A DNA stretch of 64,000 nt from Enterococcus sp. DIV0212c (GCF_017377505.1 NZ_JAFREN010000012.1:74487-138486); one strand, 5' to 3'; shown: positions 26,984-37,214, numbered from the stretch's first letter. Numbers and translations: made by a program. The notes: a model not told the origin generated them from the sequence alone.

Positions 26984-27895
26984 CTATTTATATTTCAATC
27001 TTCTTCTTCTCCTCTTTATGACAACTCTTAATCGAAGTAAGGTAAGAATAACAATGATAACTCCTAAAGTTCGAATGAAAATTCTCGTGAGCAATCCGAG
27101 AAATCCCTCTTTACTTTTGGTTACTTTGTACGTATTATTTATTGTATTTAATGCATCCATTGTGATGTTGTAGCTTGTTTTTCCTTCGTTCAAAATATCG
27201 CAAGCATCTGCGTAATTTCCAAACCCATCACTAGCTCTAAGATACATCTTTCCTTCGATAGCTGTTCGATTTAGCTCAATAATAAATGAACCCTTTTGAT
27301 TGGCTGTAACTTCTTGGTAATGATATTCATCATTATCGGTATAAAAAAGTTCGATTTGATATGTATTTTTTGATGCTGGCATTTTAATTTCACCAGAAAC
27401 CTGATTATTTTTTTTATCAAAATTGACCTCTGAAAAAAAGATTGTCGGCTGATTACTACTAACTAAATATGGGACATTTTTGTAATGATAAATAACACCC
27501 TCTTCTGAAGTAAAACATAAATCAGTTGAATAGATACCGACTTTATCTGTTTTCACAGGATTATTTTCATAATACATATCTCTAATCTTGATTTTCTCCC
27601 GATAATAAATCGTTTCAATAAAGCCACTATAAACAGTTGTCGGACCGTTCAAAACAAACTGTGAAAAACTTTGATATGGACTGTTAGCAAAAGGAAATAC
27701 TAGATAAATTTCACCTTTCTTCTTCTCGCTATTTGTTGTTTTTCCATTTAAAATCTGTTTACGAGAATACCGACTTGTTAAATCAGTAGAAGAATCAAAA
27801 CTTGATTCTGTCGAAGACTCCCCAACTTCCTCTCCATTACAGATACTAGGTAAAAATAAAATGAATAGACTAATAACCAACATGATCTTTTTCAT
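26984..27895 (-). CDS. Membrane-anchored extracytoplasmic protein of unknown function
   Basis: 303 residues. Signal peptide (1 to about 22, ending ICNG), a Ser/Thr/Glu-rich linker (SSTESSFDSSTD), a beta-rich extracellular domain (about 60-250, with EGKMYLRASDGFGNYADACDI resembling an Ig-like end), one membrane helix (about 273-293) and a strongly basic tail (KRRRRRLKYK). The layout resembles DUF916/DUF3324 anchor proteins, but the domain sequence is not recognised. GAAGGAG precedes ATG 27895. Confidence 0.65.
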   Translation of the reverse strand: MKKIMLVISLFILFLPSICNGEEVGESSTESSFDSSTDLTSRYSRKQILNGKTTNSEKKKGEIYLVFPFANSPYQSFSQFVLNGPTTVYSGFIETIYYREKIKIRDMYYENNPVKTDKVGIYSTDLCFTSEEGVIYHYKNVPYLVSSNQPTIFFSEVNFDKKNNQVSGEIKMPASKNTYQIELFYTDNDEYHYQEVTANQKGSFIIELNRTAIEGKMYLRASDGFGNYADACDILNEGKTSYNITMDALNTINNTYKVTKSKEGFLGLLTRIFIRTLGVIIVILTLLRLRVVIKRRRRRLKYK

Positions 27896-28069
27896 GAAAA
27901 ACTCCTTCAACAATCTTGTGAAGAATCAATAACAAAATAATACCTAACAGATATTTTAATGAAATGTTCTTTAATACTGGATGTTTAAAATAACTAAAGT
28001 TACTCTCTATAAATTATAAAGAAAACCTCGCATAAAGCCAAGTTTATTTTCAATTTTTCTTTTTACAAA

Positions 28070-28111
28070 TAAAAAAAACGCTAAACTCTTATTCAATAAA
28101 AGTCTAGCGCT
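28070..28111 (-). terminator. Terminator of rpmG
   Basis: CGCTAAACT ... AGTCTAGCG with one mismatch. On the minus strand it is followed by TTTTTTTT. Confidence 0.85.
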
Positions 28112-28124
28112 ATAATTCAAAACC

Positions 28125-28274
28125 TTATTTTGTTTCACGGTGTAAAGTAACTTTTCTTTCACGTGGGCAATATTTTTGCTTTTCCAAACGATCAGGATTG
28201 TTACGTTTATTTTTGCTTGTTAGGTAGTTACGTTCTTTACAAGAAGTACATTCTAAAGTAATGTTTACGCGCAT
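28125..28274 (-). CDS. rpmG: 50S ribosomal protein L33
   Basis: 49 residues beginning [17 protein letters not shown] and ending [15 protein letters not shown], the typical L33 length and sequence. The first zinc knuckle CTSC (9-12) is intact, while the second is CPRE, as in other L33 paralogues with incomplete zinc ligands. It binds 23S rRNA near the E site. GGAGGG lies 7 nt before ATG 28274. It is the last gene after the PBP gene, with its own terminator. Confidence 0.96.
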   Translation of the reverse strand: MRVNITLECTSCKERNYLTSKNKRNNPDRLEKQKYCPRERKVTLHRETK

Positions 28275-28401
28275 GTGTTTTCCCTCCTATATCTAATTTC
28301 GAATTTCTAAGATATTTCTTAGCCTCAAATATCATATCATGTTTGTGCATGAATTTCTACCCTTTTTATGAAATTTGTAAAGGAAAACTACTTTACAAAT
28401 C

Positions 28402-30522
28402 TTATTGTTGCTTATAATCAGCATAAGCATTGACGATTGCTGTAACCATTGATTGGTTCGGTCTAGTACTTTCACTCGTTAAATGAGGTAAGACCACACT
28501 CACCGCAATTTCTGGATCATCTACTGGTGCATACGCAACAACGTTACTATTAACCGTAACATTATTTCCTACATTGGTCTCAGCAGTACCCGTTTTGGCA
28601 GCAATATCAAGCTTAGCGCCTTGCATATAACGACCAGTAGTAAATATTCCATTTCCATGTACAACGTCATAAAAACCTTGTTGAATGATTTTCATTTGTT
28701 CTGATGAAATATCTACTTTGTTGAGTTCTTTAGGTTTTATTTCTTCCTTTAGGTCACCGATTGTTCCATCTGATTTGTTATCATAGATTCCTTCAACCAA
28801 GCGTGGTGCAACACGAGTTCCACCGTTTGCTACAGTTGAAACATATTGGGCCAACTGCATTGCTGTATAAGTGTCATACTGACCAAAAGACAAATCAAGT
28901 AAGTGTCCTGGCATAGGTGCATATTTAGGATCATCGAACGCTGTATTAGATATTCCTGTTGTCTCTCCTGGTAAATCAATGCCAGTAGATACGCCCATTC
29001 CATATTCACCGAATGTCTTACGTAAAACATCAAACAATGTTGAATCCCCAGTTTGATACGGTAATATCATATTATATTGATAGTCTGTTTTCATCATCTT
29101 CAAAACTAATTTCATCATATACGCATTTGATGAATATTCTAACGCTTGTTCCGCACTAAGTTGAATTTGATTACCAAGAACCTTGTTAAATACAGAAGAT
29201 TTCTGCTCACTTCCATAGATTTGTAGCGGCTCGTCAATCAATACATCATTTCCTGAAATCACGCCTTGCTCGTACCCTGCTGAAATAGTCGCTCCTTTTA
29301 CTACTGATCCTGGCTCAAAAGCTTTATTGATCGTAGCTAGTGGATTAGACGTCAACTCATTAGTCGCCTTATCACGATCCAACGCCACCATTGCCATAAC
29401 AGCGCCTGTTTTAGGATTCATTACAACAACATATGCGCCATCAGAATGAGCCGCATTTCCTGTAGCCAACAGTTGTTGATACTGCTCTTTAACAACCTCT
29501 TCGATTTTATTTTGAAAATCCAAATCGATCGTCATTTTTAGGTTTTCACCTTTTTTACCTTCTGAAATTGGTGTCTGTGTAACAATTTTTCCATTACTAT
29601 CTAGAGTTACTTCTGATTCTGACTTACGCCCTTGCAGGATATCCTCGTATTGTTTTTCTAAATAGCTAGTCCCAACACGGTCGTTTGGTTCGTAGCCTTT
29701 TGCTAAATACTCATCTGCTTCTTCTGCAGGCAAACCTGCTTTTTCAGAAGATACTTGTCCTAGAATACTTTTCAATTCATTCCCACGAGGATAATCTCGA
29801 TCCCAGTCCATACCTGTAGATACACCAGCGATTTCTGATGTGTGCTCGCCAATTATTGCAATTTCATCTTGGGTCACACCTTCATTTTTGATAAAAGCCG
29901 TGTTCAATTCTTGTACAGCATTCATCCGCTTAAAGATCGTTGCAGCCTTTAGCGTCTGCTCATCAAAATTGATTTCTTCTGGCGTTACTTTATCCACTGT
30001 CAGTACATACAAGGTTCCTTGATCTGTGATCTTATTACCTTTTTCATCTAACTGATCTTTATCTGTTAAACGCTTTTGGGCTGCTTTTAAATTTTCAGGA
30101 TCTGCTAACCAATAATCTTTTTTGTCTCGCTCTGTTAATTCATCTGCAGGTACATCGATCAGCTCATTTACTTTACGTGCAATCGGTAAAAGATCTTTTG
30201 TTTGAACCTTTTTCCCACGTGTATACGTAATAGCTAAATTCGCTTTATTTCCAACTAATAGATTTCCTTTAGCATCATAAATTTGTCCCCTTGGCGCACT
30301 GCTTTTGATTTTCAACGTCGAGTTTGCATCAGCTTTTTGTGCATACTGCTGTCCTTCAGCAATTTGTAAATAGCCCAATCGAACGATCAACGCTACAAAC
30401 AAGCCAAAAATCACAAAGAACAATAAATTTAACCGAAACGGTATATGGGATTTTTTATTCTTATGCGTGATTGGTTCTTCATTATCTTTTTTTAATTTAT
30501 CTAGAAAACTCATTCTTTTCAT
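28402..30522 (-). CDS. Class B penicillin-binding protein (PBP2B-like)
   Basis: 706 residues. A cytoplasmic tail, one membrane helix (about 29-50), a PBP dimerisation domain (about 73-330) and a transpeptidase domain with all three motifs: SVVK (406-409, Ser406 acylated by beta-lactams), SSN (464-466) and KTG (643-645). It cross-links septal peptidoglycan. The rpmG, thrS and L,D-transpeptidase neighbours match the E. faecalis PBP2B locus. AAGGA lies 9 nt before ATG 30522. A later ATG (three codons in) is a possible alternative. Confidence 0.93.
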   Translation of the reverse strand: MKRMSFLDKLKKDNEEPITHKNKKSHIPFRLNLLFFVIFGLFVALIVRLGYLQIAEGQQYAQKADANSTLKIKSSAPRGQIYDAKGNLLVGNKANLAITYTRGKKVQTKDLLPIARKVNELIDVPADELTERDKKDYWLADPENLKAAQKRLTDKDQLDEKGNKITDQGTLYVLTVDKVTPEEINFDEQTLKAATIFKRMNAVQELNTAFIKNEGVTQDEIAIIGEHTSEIAGVSTGMDWDRDYPRGNELKSILGQVSSEKAGLPAEEADEYLAKGYEPNDRVGTSYLEKQYEDILQGRKSESEVTLDSNGKIVTQTPISEGKKGENLKMTIDLDFQNKIEEVVKEQYQQLLATGNAAHSDGAYVVVMNPKTGAVMAMVALDRDKATNELTSNPLATINKAFEPGSVVKGATISAGYEQGVISGNDVLIDEPLQIYGSEQKSSVFNKVLGNQIQLSAEQALEYSSNAYMMKLVLKMMKTDYQYNMILPYQTGDSTLFDVLRKTFGEYGMGVSTGIDLPGETTGISNTAFDDPKYAPMPGHLLDLSFGQYDTYTAMQLAQYVSTVANGGTRVAPRLVEGIYDNKSDGTIGDLKEEIKPKELNKVDISSEQMKIIQQGFYDVVHGNGIFTTGRYMQGAKLDIAAKTGTAETNVGNNVTVNSNVVAYAPVDDPEIAVSVVLPHLTSESTRPNQSMVTAIVNAYADYKQQ

Positions 30523-30636
30523 TTATCCTAGTCCTTCCATATGAGAAAAGTCTTGCTCCTCTATTGTAACGAAAAAATGCAAAAAAAAATAGAGGGAATC
30601 CTCGTACTAAGAAAATATTTAATTTTTAATGAATAA

Positions 30637-30668
30637 AAATGGACAAAGCGAGATTGCCTTGTCCATTT
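30637..30668 (-). terminator. Terminator of thrS
   Basis: AAATGGACAA pairs with TTGTCCATTT, with inner GC. On the minus strand the stem is followed by a T-run. Confidence 0.85.
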
Positions 30669-30674
30669 CTTTAA

Positions 30675-32615
30675 TTATCTTCTGCTATAATTTGCTACAT
30701 CAGCGACCATACTATCGACAAAGATATTTAAATCGATGACTTCTGTTTCCTTGCTGCCATAACGGCGGATATTAACAGTTGCATCATCCATCTCTTTATC
30801 GCCGACAACGATTTGATATGGAATTTTTTGTGTTTGAGATGCGCGGATCTTATAACCCATTTTTTCATTACGATCATCTACTTCGATACGTAATCCTTGC
30901 TCTTGTAGACGTTTTTTCACTTCATATGCATAATCTGAATGTGCATCAACAGATACAGGAATAATAGTTGCTTGAATTGGTGCCAACCAAGTCGGGAAAG
31001 CGCCTTTGTAAACTTCAGTCAAGTAAGCTACAAAACGTTCCATTGTCGATACGATCCCTCTGTGGATAACTAACGGACGATGTGTATTTTCGCCATCTTC
31101 ACCAACATAAGTCAAATCAAAACGTTCTGGTAATAGTGCATCGATTTGGATTGTAGATAATGTTTCTTCCATACCCAATGCAGTTTTTACTTGAACATCA
31201 AGTTTCGGACCATAAAAGGCCGCTTCACCTTCTGCTTCAAAATAATCAATACCTGCTTCGTCAGCTGCTTCTTTGATCATTGTTTCAGATCTTTCCCACA
31301 TTGCATCATCGTCAAAATATTTTTCTTTGTTGTTTGGATCTCTTAAACTTAAACGGAAACGATAATCTGTCACATCAAAATCAGCGTAAACTTCTACCAT
31401 TAATTTCAATGTACGTAGAAATTCTTCTTTGATTTGATCTGGACGAACAAATGTATGACCATCATTTAATGTCATTTCACGCACACGTTGTAATCCTGAT
31501 AAAGCCCCAGATTTTTCATAACGGTGCATCATCCCAAGTTCAGCGATTCTAATTGGTAGTTCACGGTAACTGTGGATATCATTTTTATAAACCATCATAT
31601 GATGTGGACAGTTCATTGGACGAAGGACTAACATTTCGCCATCTCCCATATCCATTGGTGGGAACATATCCTCATGATAGTGATCCCAGTGACCAGATCT
31701 CTTATAAAACTCAACGTTGGCCATGATCGGTGTATACACATGTTGATAACCTAAGCTGATTTCTTTATCTGTGATATAACGCTCGATTGTACGTCGAATT
31801 GTCGCACCTTTAGGTAACCAGAAAGGCAAGCCTGAACCCACATCTGGGTTAAGCATAAATAAATCAAGCTCTTTCCCTAATTTACGATGGTCACGCTCTT
31901 TGGCTTCTTCACGCATTTTGATAAATTCTTTTAAATCTTTCTTGTCAAAGAAAGCTGTACCGTAGATTCGTTGCATCATTTGGTTATTAGAGTTTCCTCT
32001 CCAATAAGCCCCAGCTACTGATAATAATTGGAATACTTGGATACGTCCAGTTGATGGTACGTGAACGCCACGGCATAAATCAACGAAATCGCCTTGGTCA
32101 TAAACAGTAATCACTTCATCTTCTGGAAGCTCTGAAATCAATTCAACTTTGTAAGGATCATCTGCAAATAATTCCAATGCTTCACTCTTAGAAACTACTT
32201 TACGAACAATTGGATTATTTTCTTTTACGATTTTCATCATTTCAGCTTCAATTGCTGGTAAATCTTCTGCTGTTACGGGGTTTTCACCATTATCTGTATC
32301 GTAGTAAAAACCAGAATCAATGGCTGGACCTACACCGAACTTGATTTTTGGGAATAAACGACGTAAGGCATTAGCCATTAAGTGAGCGGACGAATGACGT
32401 AAAATACCTAGTGCATCCTCATGATCTGGTGTTACGATTTCAATGCTTCCATCTTCTTCGATTGGACGAGTTAAATCTATTAATGTACCATTGAATTTCC
32501 CTGCTAAGGCTTTTTTAGCTAAACTGTTACTGATGCTTTTAGCGATGTCTAACGTTGATGAGCCAGCCTCAAATTCTTTGACTGCGCCATCTGGAAAAGT
32601 AATTTTGATTGACAT
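30675..32615 (-). CDS. thrS: Threonyl-tRNA synthetase
   Basis: 646 residues. TGS domain (1 to about 61), editing domain with [16 protein letters not shown] (about 73-88), class II core with MNCPHHM (zinc-binding Cys) and LRPMNCP, motif 2 [11 protein letters not shown], motif 3 and a C-terminal anticodon-binding domain. It charges tRNA-Thr. AAAGGAGG lies 7 nt before ATG 32615. A T-box leader precedes it. The open frame upstream of this ATG runs through the leader and is not coding. Confidence 0.97.
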   Translation of the reverse strand: MSIKITFPDGAVKEFEAGSSTLDIAKSISNSLAKKALAGKFNGTLIDLTRPIEEDGSIEIVTPDHEDALGILRHSSAHLMANALRRLFPKIKFGVGPAIDSGFYYDTDNGENPVTAEDLPAIEAEMMKIVKENNPIVRKVVSKSEALELFADDPYKVELISELPEDEVITVYDQGDFVDLCRGVHVPSTGRIQVFQLLSVAGAYWRGNSNNQMMQRIYGTAFFDKKDLKEFIKMREEAKERDHRKLGKELDLFMLNPDVGSGLPFWLPKGATIRRTIERYITDKEISLGYQHVYTPIMANVEFYKRSGHWDHYHEDMFPPMDMGDGEMLVLRPMNCPHHMMVYKNDIHSYRELPIRIAELGMMHRYEKSGALSGLQRVREMTLNDGHTFVRPDQIKEEFLRTLKLMVEVYADFDVTDYRFRLSLRDPNNKEKYFDDDAMWERSETMIKEAADEAGIDYFEAEGEAAFYGPKLDVQVKTALGMEETLSTIQIDALLPERFDLTYVGEDGENTHRPLVIHRGIVSTMERFVAYLTEVYKGAFPTWLAPIQATIIPVSVDAHSDYAYEVKKRLQEQGLRIEVDDRNEKMGYKIRASQTQKIPYQIVVGDKEMDDATVNIRRYGSKETEVIDLNIFVDSMVADVANYSRR

Positions 32616-32704
32616 TTTTGTTTCCTCCTTTAGTAAATTATGATTGAAGAGATCGCTTTGTTCACTTTGTTTGAGTCGGCTTTTTAATTTTACAAAAAAC
32701 AAAA

Positions 32705-32960
32705 AGTCCTAGCACCTGATAGTAATATCAGATACTAGGACGAATATTTCGTGGTTCCACCTATTTTTAAACACAGCAAACAGCCATGTTCCTCAAGCGT
32801 GTTAACGGTACGGCCGCCTTTGTTTCAACAAAGGTTGGAAAAAGTGGTCATTCCTTGTGCGGGTCTGGAAAATTTTCAGCCAAGATTTTCCTCTCTAAAA
32901 GACTGCTTGCAAGTTCAGTTGTCTTTCTCATCAATCATTTATGTGTTAATTTAAACACTT
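32705..32960 (-). promoter_or_regulatory. T-box leader of thrS (tRNA-Thr sensing)
   Basis: On the minus strand, AGAGAGGAAAATC begins stem I. GAATGACCACTTT offers ACC (Thr, at 32846-32848) as the likely specifier codon. GGTGGAACCACG (centred near 32756) is the T-box sequence that pairs with the tRNA acceptor end. The terminator GTCCTAGCACCTGATAGTA ... TATCAGATACTAGGAC (32705-32741) is followed by a T-run. Uncharged tRNA-Thr would stabilise the antiterminator. Confidence 0.93.
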
Positions 32961-32994
32961 CTTCAAATAAAAAGCAAGCATTTCTTAAAAATGA

Positions 32995-33174
32995 TTACTT
33001 TTTCCATTGTCCACCTTGCGCATAGCGGTCTTTTTTCATTTCATTTACGATAACATGAATATTTTCTTGCGGCGCTCCTGTATTTCTAGATACAACTTCT
33101 GTGATTTCTTTGACCATGTTTGTTAATTGTTCTTCACTTCGTCCTTCGATTAATTCTACGTGAATAAACGGCAT
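32995..33174 (-). CDS. 4-oxalocrotonate tautomerase family protein
   Basis: 59 residues (usual length about 60). [13 protein letters not shown] gives the catalytic Pro1 after Met removal. The Arg in EGRS and the C-terminal YAQGG match the family. Such hexameric enzymes catalyse keto-enol tautomerisation; the substrate in this organism is unknown. GAGGG lies 8 nt before ATG 33174. It ends about 35 bp before the thrS T-box and is shorter than a casual ORF search would report. Confidence 0.9.
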   Translation of the reverse strand: MPFIHVELIEGRSEEQLTNMVKEITEVVSRNTGAPQENIHVIVNEMKKDRYAQGGQWKK

Positions 33175-33346
33175 AAGCTTTCCCTCTTTTCATTTTTTCA
33201 TTTCACCATTATTTTACCACCAATTACGTATTAAAGAACATTTTATTCTTTAGCACTCAAAATAAACATTGATGCATCTTAATTCATAAATACTTTTTCT
33301 CCATGATAAAAAGTTCTATTAATTACCTTTCCGCATTTTTCATCTA

Positions 33347-33374
33347 AAAAAAGAAGCCCAAATGGACTTCTTTT
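33347..33374 (-). terminator. Terminator of the L,D-transpeptidase gene
   Basis: AAAAGAAGCCC aaat GGACTTCTTTT with one bulge. On the minus strand it is followed by a T-run. Confidence 0.75.
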
Positions 33375-33382
33375 AATTATTT

Positions 33383-34855
33383 TTAAGCTGGTTCCCCATA
33401 ATCAACAGGTTTATCAAATTCTCCGGGTGCACTGTCATAGATATGTCCATAAACAATTACCGGCATTCCTGCATATGCTCCATTAAAGATTTGAGCAACA
33501 GCAGCTCCTGGTGTATTGATACAGCCATTACTTCCGAAGTTCGTTTTATAAGCTTCTTTGTTCCCAAAGTATTCTGCTTTATAATCTGCATCGTGAATAC
33601 CAATTTGTGTCACTACACCGCCAAAGCTCTTCAACGGCATCCAGTATTTTACTGGTACACTGTATTTTGAACCGTCCAACATTTCGCCTTCTAGTTTTGT
33701 ATCTGTATCTTTATACAAAATCGTATGGAAACCTGGAACTGTGGCTGTTCCTTTGTTATAACGACCTGTGATAACATCCGTTTCAACAACTTTTACACCA
33801 TCTTTAAAGAAATACATTTTTTGATCATTTAAGTCAATTTCTACATAATCTTTATTTACGGTTGATGATTGCGTTACATCCCCATCAATTGGTACTGTTA
33901 TCGCTTCGGTATCTTTATCACTATTGATTGCTTGAACAAGTAAGTCTCTCGTTTGCGGCATATTGATATCCCAACCGTAGCTACCGTTGTTTTTATACTT
34001 AGTTGTTACACCATGAACATTTTTAAAGATGATTGGTTTAAAGATTGAACCATATTTTTGATTGGTTTGTTCCACCCAAGCATAAACTTTATTCGGATCA
34101 ACATTTCCCGCTGTATCCATAAATGATTGTAATTCTTCTTTTGTCAGTGCTAGCTTTTCACCATTGATATCCAATGTAATGGCTTTATTTTCTTTTTTCG
34201 ATAACACAGCTATTTTTTCTTGCAGGCCTTTATCTTCTTTGGTCACTGCTGGCTTTTGATAAAATTCTTTTACATCATAAACATAATTGCCTTTGTTTGC
34301 TTCAACATCTTTTAATACTTGATTCATCAATACTTCTTTATCGACCGTTGTCCCAAGTTGCTCTGGTACGATTTGATATGAACCATCGACTTTTTCGATT
34401 TTAGCATCTTGACTAGGTGTTCCTTCTTCAAAAGTGAGTGCATTTAATTTATTTTTTAATTCTGTTTTGTAGTCTTCATTGATTGGTAAGCTGATCGAAT
34501 GATCTCCAATGTTTTGCTTTAAATATTCTTCTGTGATTTCATACTTCTCAGGTAATTCGATTTTTTCTTCTTTGTCATTCACTTTGATAATGACAGATTC
34601 TGCTTTATTCAGCTCTTCCAGTTTCTTTTTCGCATCTTTAGCGTTTAATAAACTGATATCAACACCATTTGCCTTCGCTGTGATAAAGAAGTGTGATTGA
34701 AAATAGACAAGCCCGCCAGTAAATACTAATGCTAAACAAATCAGCAAACCAACTACTGGGACTAGCCATTTCTTCTTTTTCTTATTAGAGTGATTATTAT
34801 TTTGTGGCGCCCTTGCATTTTTTGCTGAGCGGCTAACTGATTCTTCATTTTCCAT
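33383..34855 (-). CDS. L,D-transpeptidase (YkuD) with PG-binding_4 domains
   Basis: 490 residues. Basic cytoplasmic tail, membrane anchor (about 29-50), two PG-binding_4-like domains (about 90-310) and a YkuD catalytic domain (about 345-470) with IGIHD, then SNGCINTPG (catalytic Cys445). It forms 3-3 cross-links in peptidoglycan and bypasses D,D-transpeptidases. The size and neighbours match the Ldt of E. faecium and E. faecalis. AAGGAAG lies 8 nt before ATG 34855. Confidence 0.93.
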   Translation of the reverse strand: MENEESVSRSAKNARAPQNNNHSNKKKKKWLVPVVGLLICLALVFTGGLVYFQSHFFITAKANGVDISLLNAKDAKKKLEELNKAESVIIKVNDKEEKIELPEKYEITEEYLKQNIGDHSISLPINEDYKTELKNKLNALTFEEGTPSQDAKIEKVDGSYQIVPEQLGTTVDKEVLMNQVLKDVEANKGNYVYDVKEFYQKPAVTKEDKGLQEKIAVLSKKENKAITLDINGEKLALTKEELQSFMDTAGNVDPNKVYAWVEQTNQKYGSIFKPIIFKNVHGVTTKYKNNGSYGWDINMPQTRDLLVQAINSDKDTEAITVPIDGDVTQSSTVNKDYVEIDLNDQKMYFFKDGVKVVETDVITGRYNKGTATVPGFHTILYKDTDTKLEGEMLDGSKYSVPVKYWMPLKSFGGVVTQIGIHDADYKAEYFGNKEAYKTNFGSNGCINTPGAAVAQIFNGAYAGMPVIVYGHIYDSAPGEFDKPVDYGEPA

Positions 34856-35322
34856 TGCGCTATCTTCCTTTTTTATGATTTATATGTTTACTTTGATTTA
34901 ATGCTTTTCCCTGTTTTAAAAATAAAATAAAGAGGATGGAACAAAAGTTACTTCTGATTCCACCACTTACCTAGATTACATGTGATTGAGACATGATTGT
35001 CTGAATATTCTTATATTCATTCTTATCAGTAACTTTAATTTAAAGCTAGTTTAGTTAACTTTCCCTCAATCTTCAATTAATTTGCTTACATATGAGAAAA
35101 AATTCATGTTTTTTATGTATAAATGCTGGATTTTAACTTTTTCTACTAAACAGGAAATAACAGCCATCAAAATTTGATACAGTGCACCTATCATTCTACC
35201 ACACATCGTGGCGAGGAAAAAAGACTATTCGCCAATATCTTTGACAAAATTCTAATTTATTTACAATAAACTTTAAACTCTAGGTTGAAGATCACCCTTT
35301 TTATCTAAAAGATGGATTTTTT
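34856..35322. other. Intergenic region with one weak hairpin
   Basis: A weak dyad near 34935-34970 (GGATGGAAC ... GATTCCACC) resembles the GGAACAAAA-type enterococcal terminator hairpins. The rest is AT-rich, with no credible open frame. Confidence 0.4.
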
Positions 35323-36174
35323 TTAATAAGCAACGCTGAAATCTTTCGCATATTTCATGACTTTTTCTGCTGTTTTTTGATCGTAAACTAAGTTATTCTT
35401 TTCCGAAAATAGCTGAGCATAATGATCAAATTGCTTTTGTAATGAAAGCAATGCTGACCAAGCTGCAGAAATACTTGAGACATCCATTGTTTTTAAGATT
35501 GCTTCATATTGTTCTTTGACCAAGTAATTAGATAAATACTTGTAGTTTTTGCCCACACTAAAATGATAGCCTTGCTCTGACCCGACATGCCAAGAGAGTA
35601 AGCGTAATAATTCTTTTTGACAATTTTCATTTAAATGATCTGCTGCATAAAACAATTCATTACGGCACAATCCTTTGACAACATATGTACTGACCCACCA
35701 AAATTCATTGCAGCAATCTGAAAATTCTGCCTGTCCAGGACGTTTGACCCAATAATCTTGATCAGTCGCTTCTGTTAACTTCGGTAATATTTGTACTTTA
35801 TCCAATAAAATCTCCGCTAAACGATCCCCTTCATTCCAATTATCCGCTTGCTCTTTTGGACAAAGAGTCAAATCTATCCGATTGCCATCTTCAAACAACA
35901 TTAAATAAGTGAATTTCCCATTTCTTTCTGGCGGAAACAAAACCATATTTTCTGGAGTCTGCATTATTAATCGCGGTCCAAATCTATCGATCCATGACGA
36001 GTCTTGAACTAATGCTTCTACTGATTCAACAATATAAACGATGTCATAATCTTGAAATAAGTCTTTGGGCGCGTTCTTATTGGTTCGTGAACCGGTTATG
36101 CCCACAGCCAGAACATTAGAGTCATTTTTGGCTACATCTAAAATCAATTGGAACATTTCTTCTTCCGTTCTCAT
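35323..36174 (-). CDS. ANT(6)-like aminoglycoside 6-adenylyltransferase
   Basis: 283 residues of the Adenyl_transf (PF04439) family. VGITGSRTN and DLFQDYDIVYIV form the nucleotidyltransferase GS...DxD site. LPPERN-like LFPPERNGKFTYLMLFEDGNRIDLTLC adds the third acidic residue, and EFWWVSTYVVKGLCRNE is the conserved C-domain helix. ANT(6) enzymes adenylate streptomycin. The length (283) is close to AadK/AadE. The chromosomal context without mobile elements suggests an intrinsic gene; actual resistance is not shown. GGAGG lies 5 nt before ATG 36174. Confidence 0.85.
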   Translation of the reverse strand: MRTEEEMFQLILDVAKNDSNVLAVGITGSRTNKNAPKDLFQDYDIVYIVESVEALVQDSSWIDRFGPRLIMQTPENMVLFPPERNGKFTYLMLFEDGNRIDLTLCPKEQADNWNEGDRLAEILLDKVQILPKLTEATDQDYWVKRPGQAEFSDCCNEFWWVSTYVVKGLCRNELFYAADHLNENCQKELLRLLSWHVGSEQGYHFSVGKNYKYLSNYLVKEQYEAILKTMDVSSISAAWSALLSLQKQFDHYAQLFSEKNNLVYDQKTAEKVMKYAKDFSVAY

Positions 36175-36331
36175 AAGTTCCTCCATTTTTCTCTTTTACA
36201 TAAAGTATAAAACAAGTCAGACAATTATGTTATACTTTCCCTTAAAAACGTTAAAAAACTTTAAAAAAAGTAACTACACACACTATTCCGCTTTTTTATC
36301 TATTACACTAGATAAGAAAGGTTGTGGTGTT

Positions 36332-36913
36332 ATGAAATGGGTGAAACGAATTATGTTGATTATTATAAGTTTAGGCATTATGTATACTGGGCTGATATTT
36401 TTCTTGATTTTAAGCGGAACAAAAGACCAAGCGACAACAACGCCTGATACTGTACTTATTTTAGGTGCACAGGTAAAGGGTTCTTCAAAAGAAAATGCCT
36501 ATCCAAGTACTGTTTTAAAAGAACGATTGGATGCAGCTATTCCTTATTTAAAAGAACATCCTAATGCAACAGCTATCGTTTGCGGTGGACAAGGCTCTGA
36601 TGAACCTGATAGTGAAGCCAATGTAATGGCTGAATATTTAAGAGTAAACGGGATTTCGCAAAAGCAGATATTAACTGAAGATACATCTACACGTACCAAA
36701 GAAAATATTCAAAATGCACAAAAGAAACAAACGCTGGGCAATACCGTTATTATTACCAGTGATTTTCACATGTACCGCTCTAAATTACTAGCAAAACGTT
36801 TAGGAATTTCTAAAATAAGCGGACTTCCTTCGGTTTCTAAATCTTCTGCTAAATTCAAAACCTATGTTAGAGAAATCTGTGCTCTAGGATACGGGCTGCT
36901 TTTTGATCATTAA
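36332..36913 (+). CDS. YdcF family membrane protein
   Basis: 193 residues. One N-terminal membrane helix (about 7-28) and a YdcF/DUF218 domain: VLILGAQVKGSS, STVLKERLDAAIPYL, AIVCGGQGSDE, STRTKENIQNA, and TSDFHMYRSKLLAKRLG. The domain acts on the outside; it is thought to bind nucleotide- or lipid-linked substrates, but its reaction is not known. ATG 36332 is chosen for its membrane-helix start; AAGG lies 10 nt upstream. The frame extends 89 codons upstream but reads antisense into the ANT(6) gene. Confidence 0.82.
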   Translation: MKWVKRIMLIIISLGIMYTGLIFFLILSGTKDQATTTPDTVLILGAQVKGSSKENAYPSTVLKERLDAAIPYLKEHPNATAIVCGGQGSDEPDSEANVMAEYLRVNGISQKQILTEDTSTRTKENIQNAQKKQTLGNTVIITSDFHMYRSKLLAKRLGISKISGLPSVSKSSAKFKTYVREICALGYGLLFDH

Positions 36914-37017
36914 TTTTGAAAATTTATTTATGTAAGGACTATTTGTTAGGTAATTTTTCTCAGATCGTTTTCCAAGTACGATTCCTCTTCTTTTGACACT
37001 ACTTCTGAGAAAAAAAA

Positions 37018-37088
37018 GTACCCGTCCTTTGGGGAAGGACGGGAAAGGAGTTAAAAATGAAAAAGTGTTTTGTTAGGGTTGTTGTTGG
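37018..37088 (+). other. Hairpin, strong Shine-Dalgarno and 14-codon mini-ORF
   Basis: CCCGTCCTT tggggaaggacggg forms a 9-bp GC-rich stem (37021-37043). Directly after it come AAAGGAG and, 7 nt on, ATG at 37057 opening MKKCFVRVVVGIFI and a stop that overlaps TATATAATA. The peptide is short, basic-hydrophobic and unlike anything known to me. It could be a leader peptide, a signalling peptide or a non-coding element. It lies between convergent genes. Confidence 0.45.
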
Positions 37089-37214
37089 TATATTTATATA
37101 ATACTAGGCAACTATGAAGAAAATGTGATGTTTTTTCTTATTTTTATTAAATAAAAACTGAAAAACTTTTTCTTTATATTAACCTGTAGCATCAAACTAT
37201 AAAGTCACCTATCA

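Noticed and set aside
32616..32702. 29-codon N-terminal extension of thrS
   Set aside because: It reads from the T-box leader region, and a perfect Shine-Dalgarno precedes ATG 32615.
36065..36331. 89-codon upstream extension of the YdcF gene
   Set aside because: It is antisense to the ANT(6)-like gene; a membrane-helix start with a nearby Shine-Dalgarno lies at 36332.
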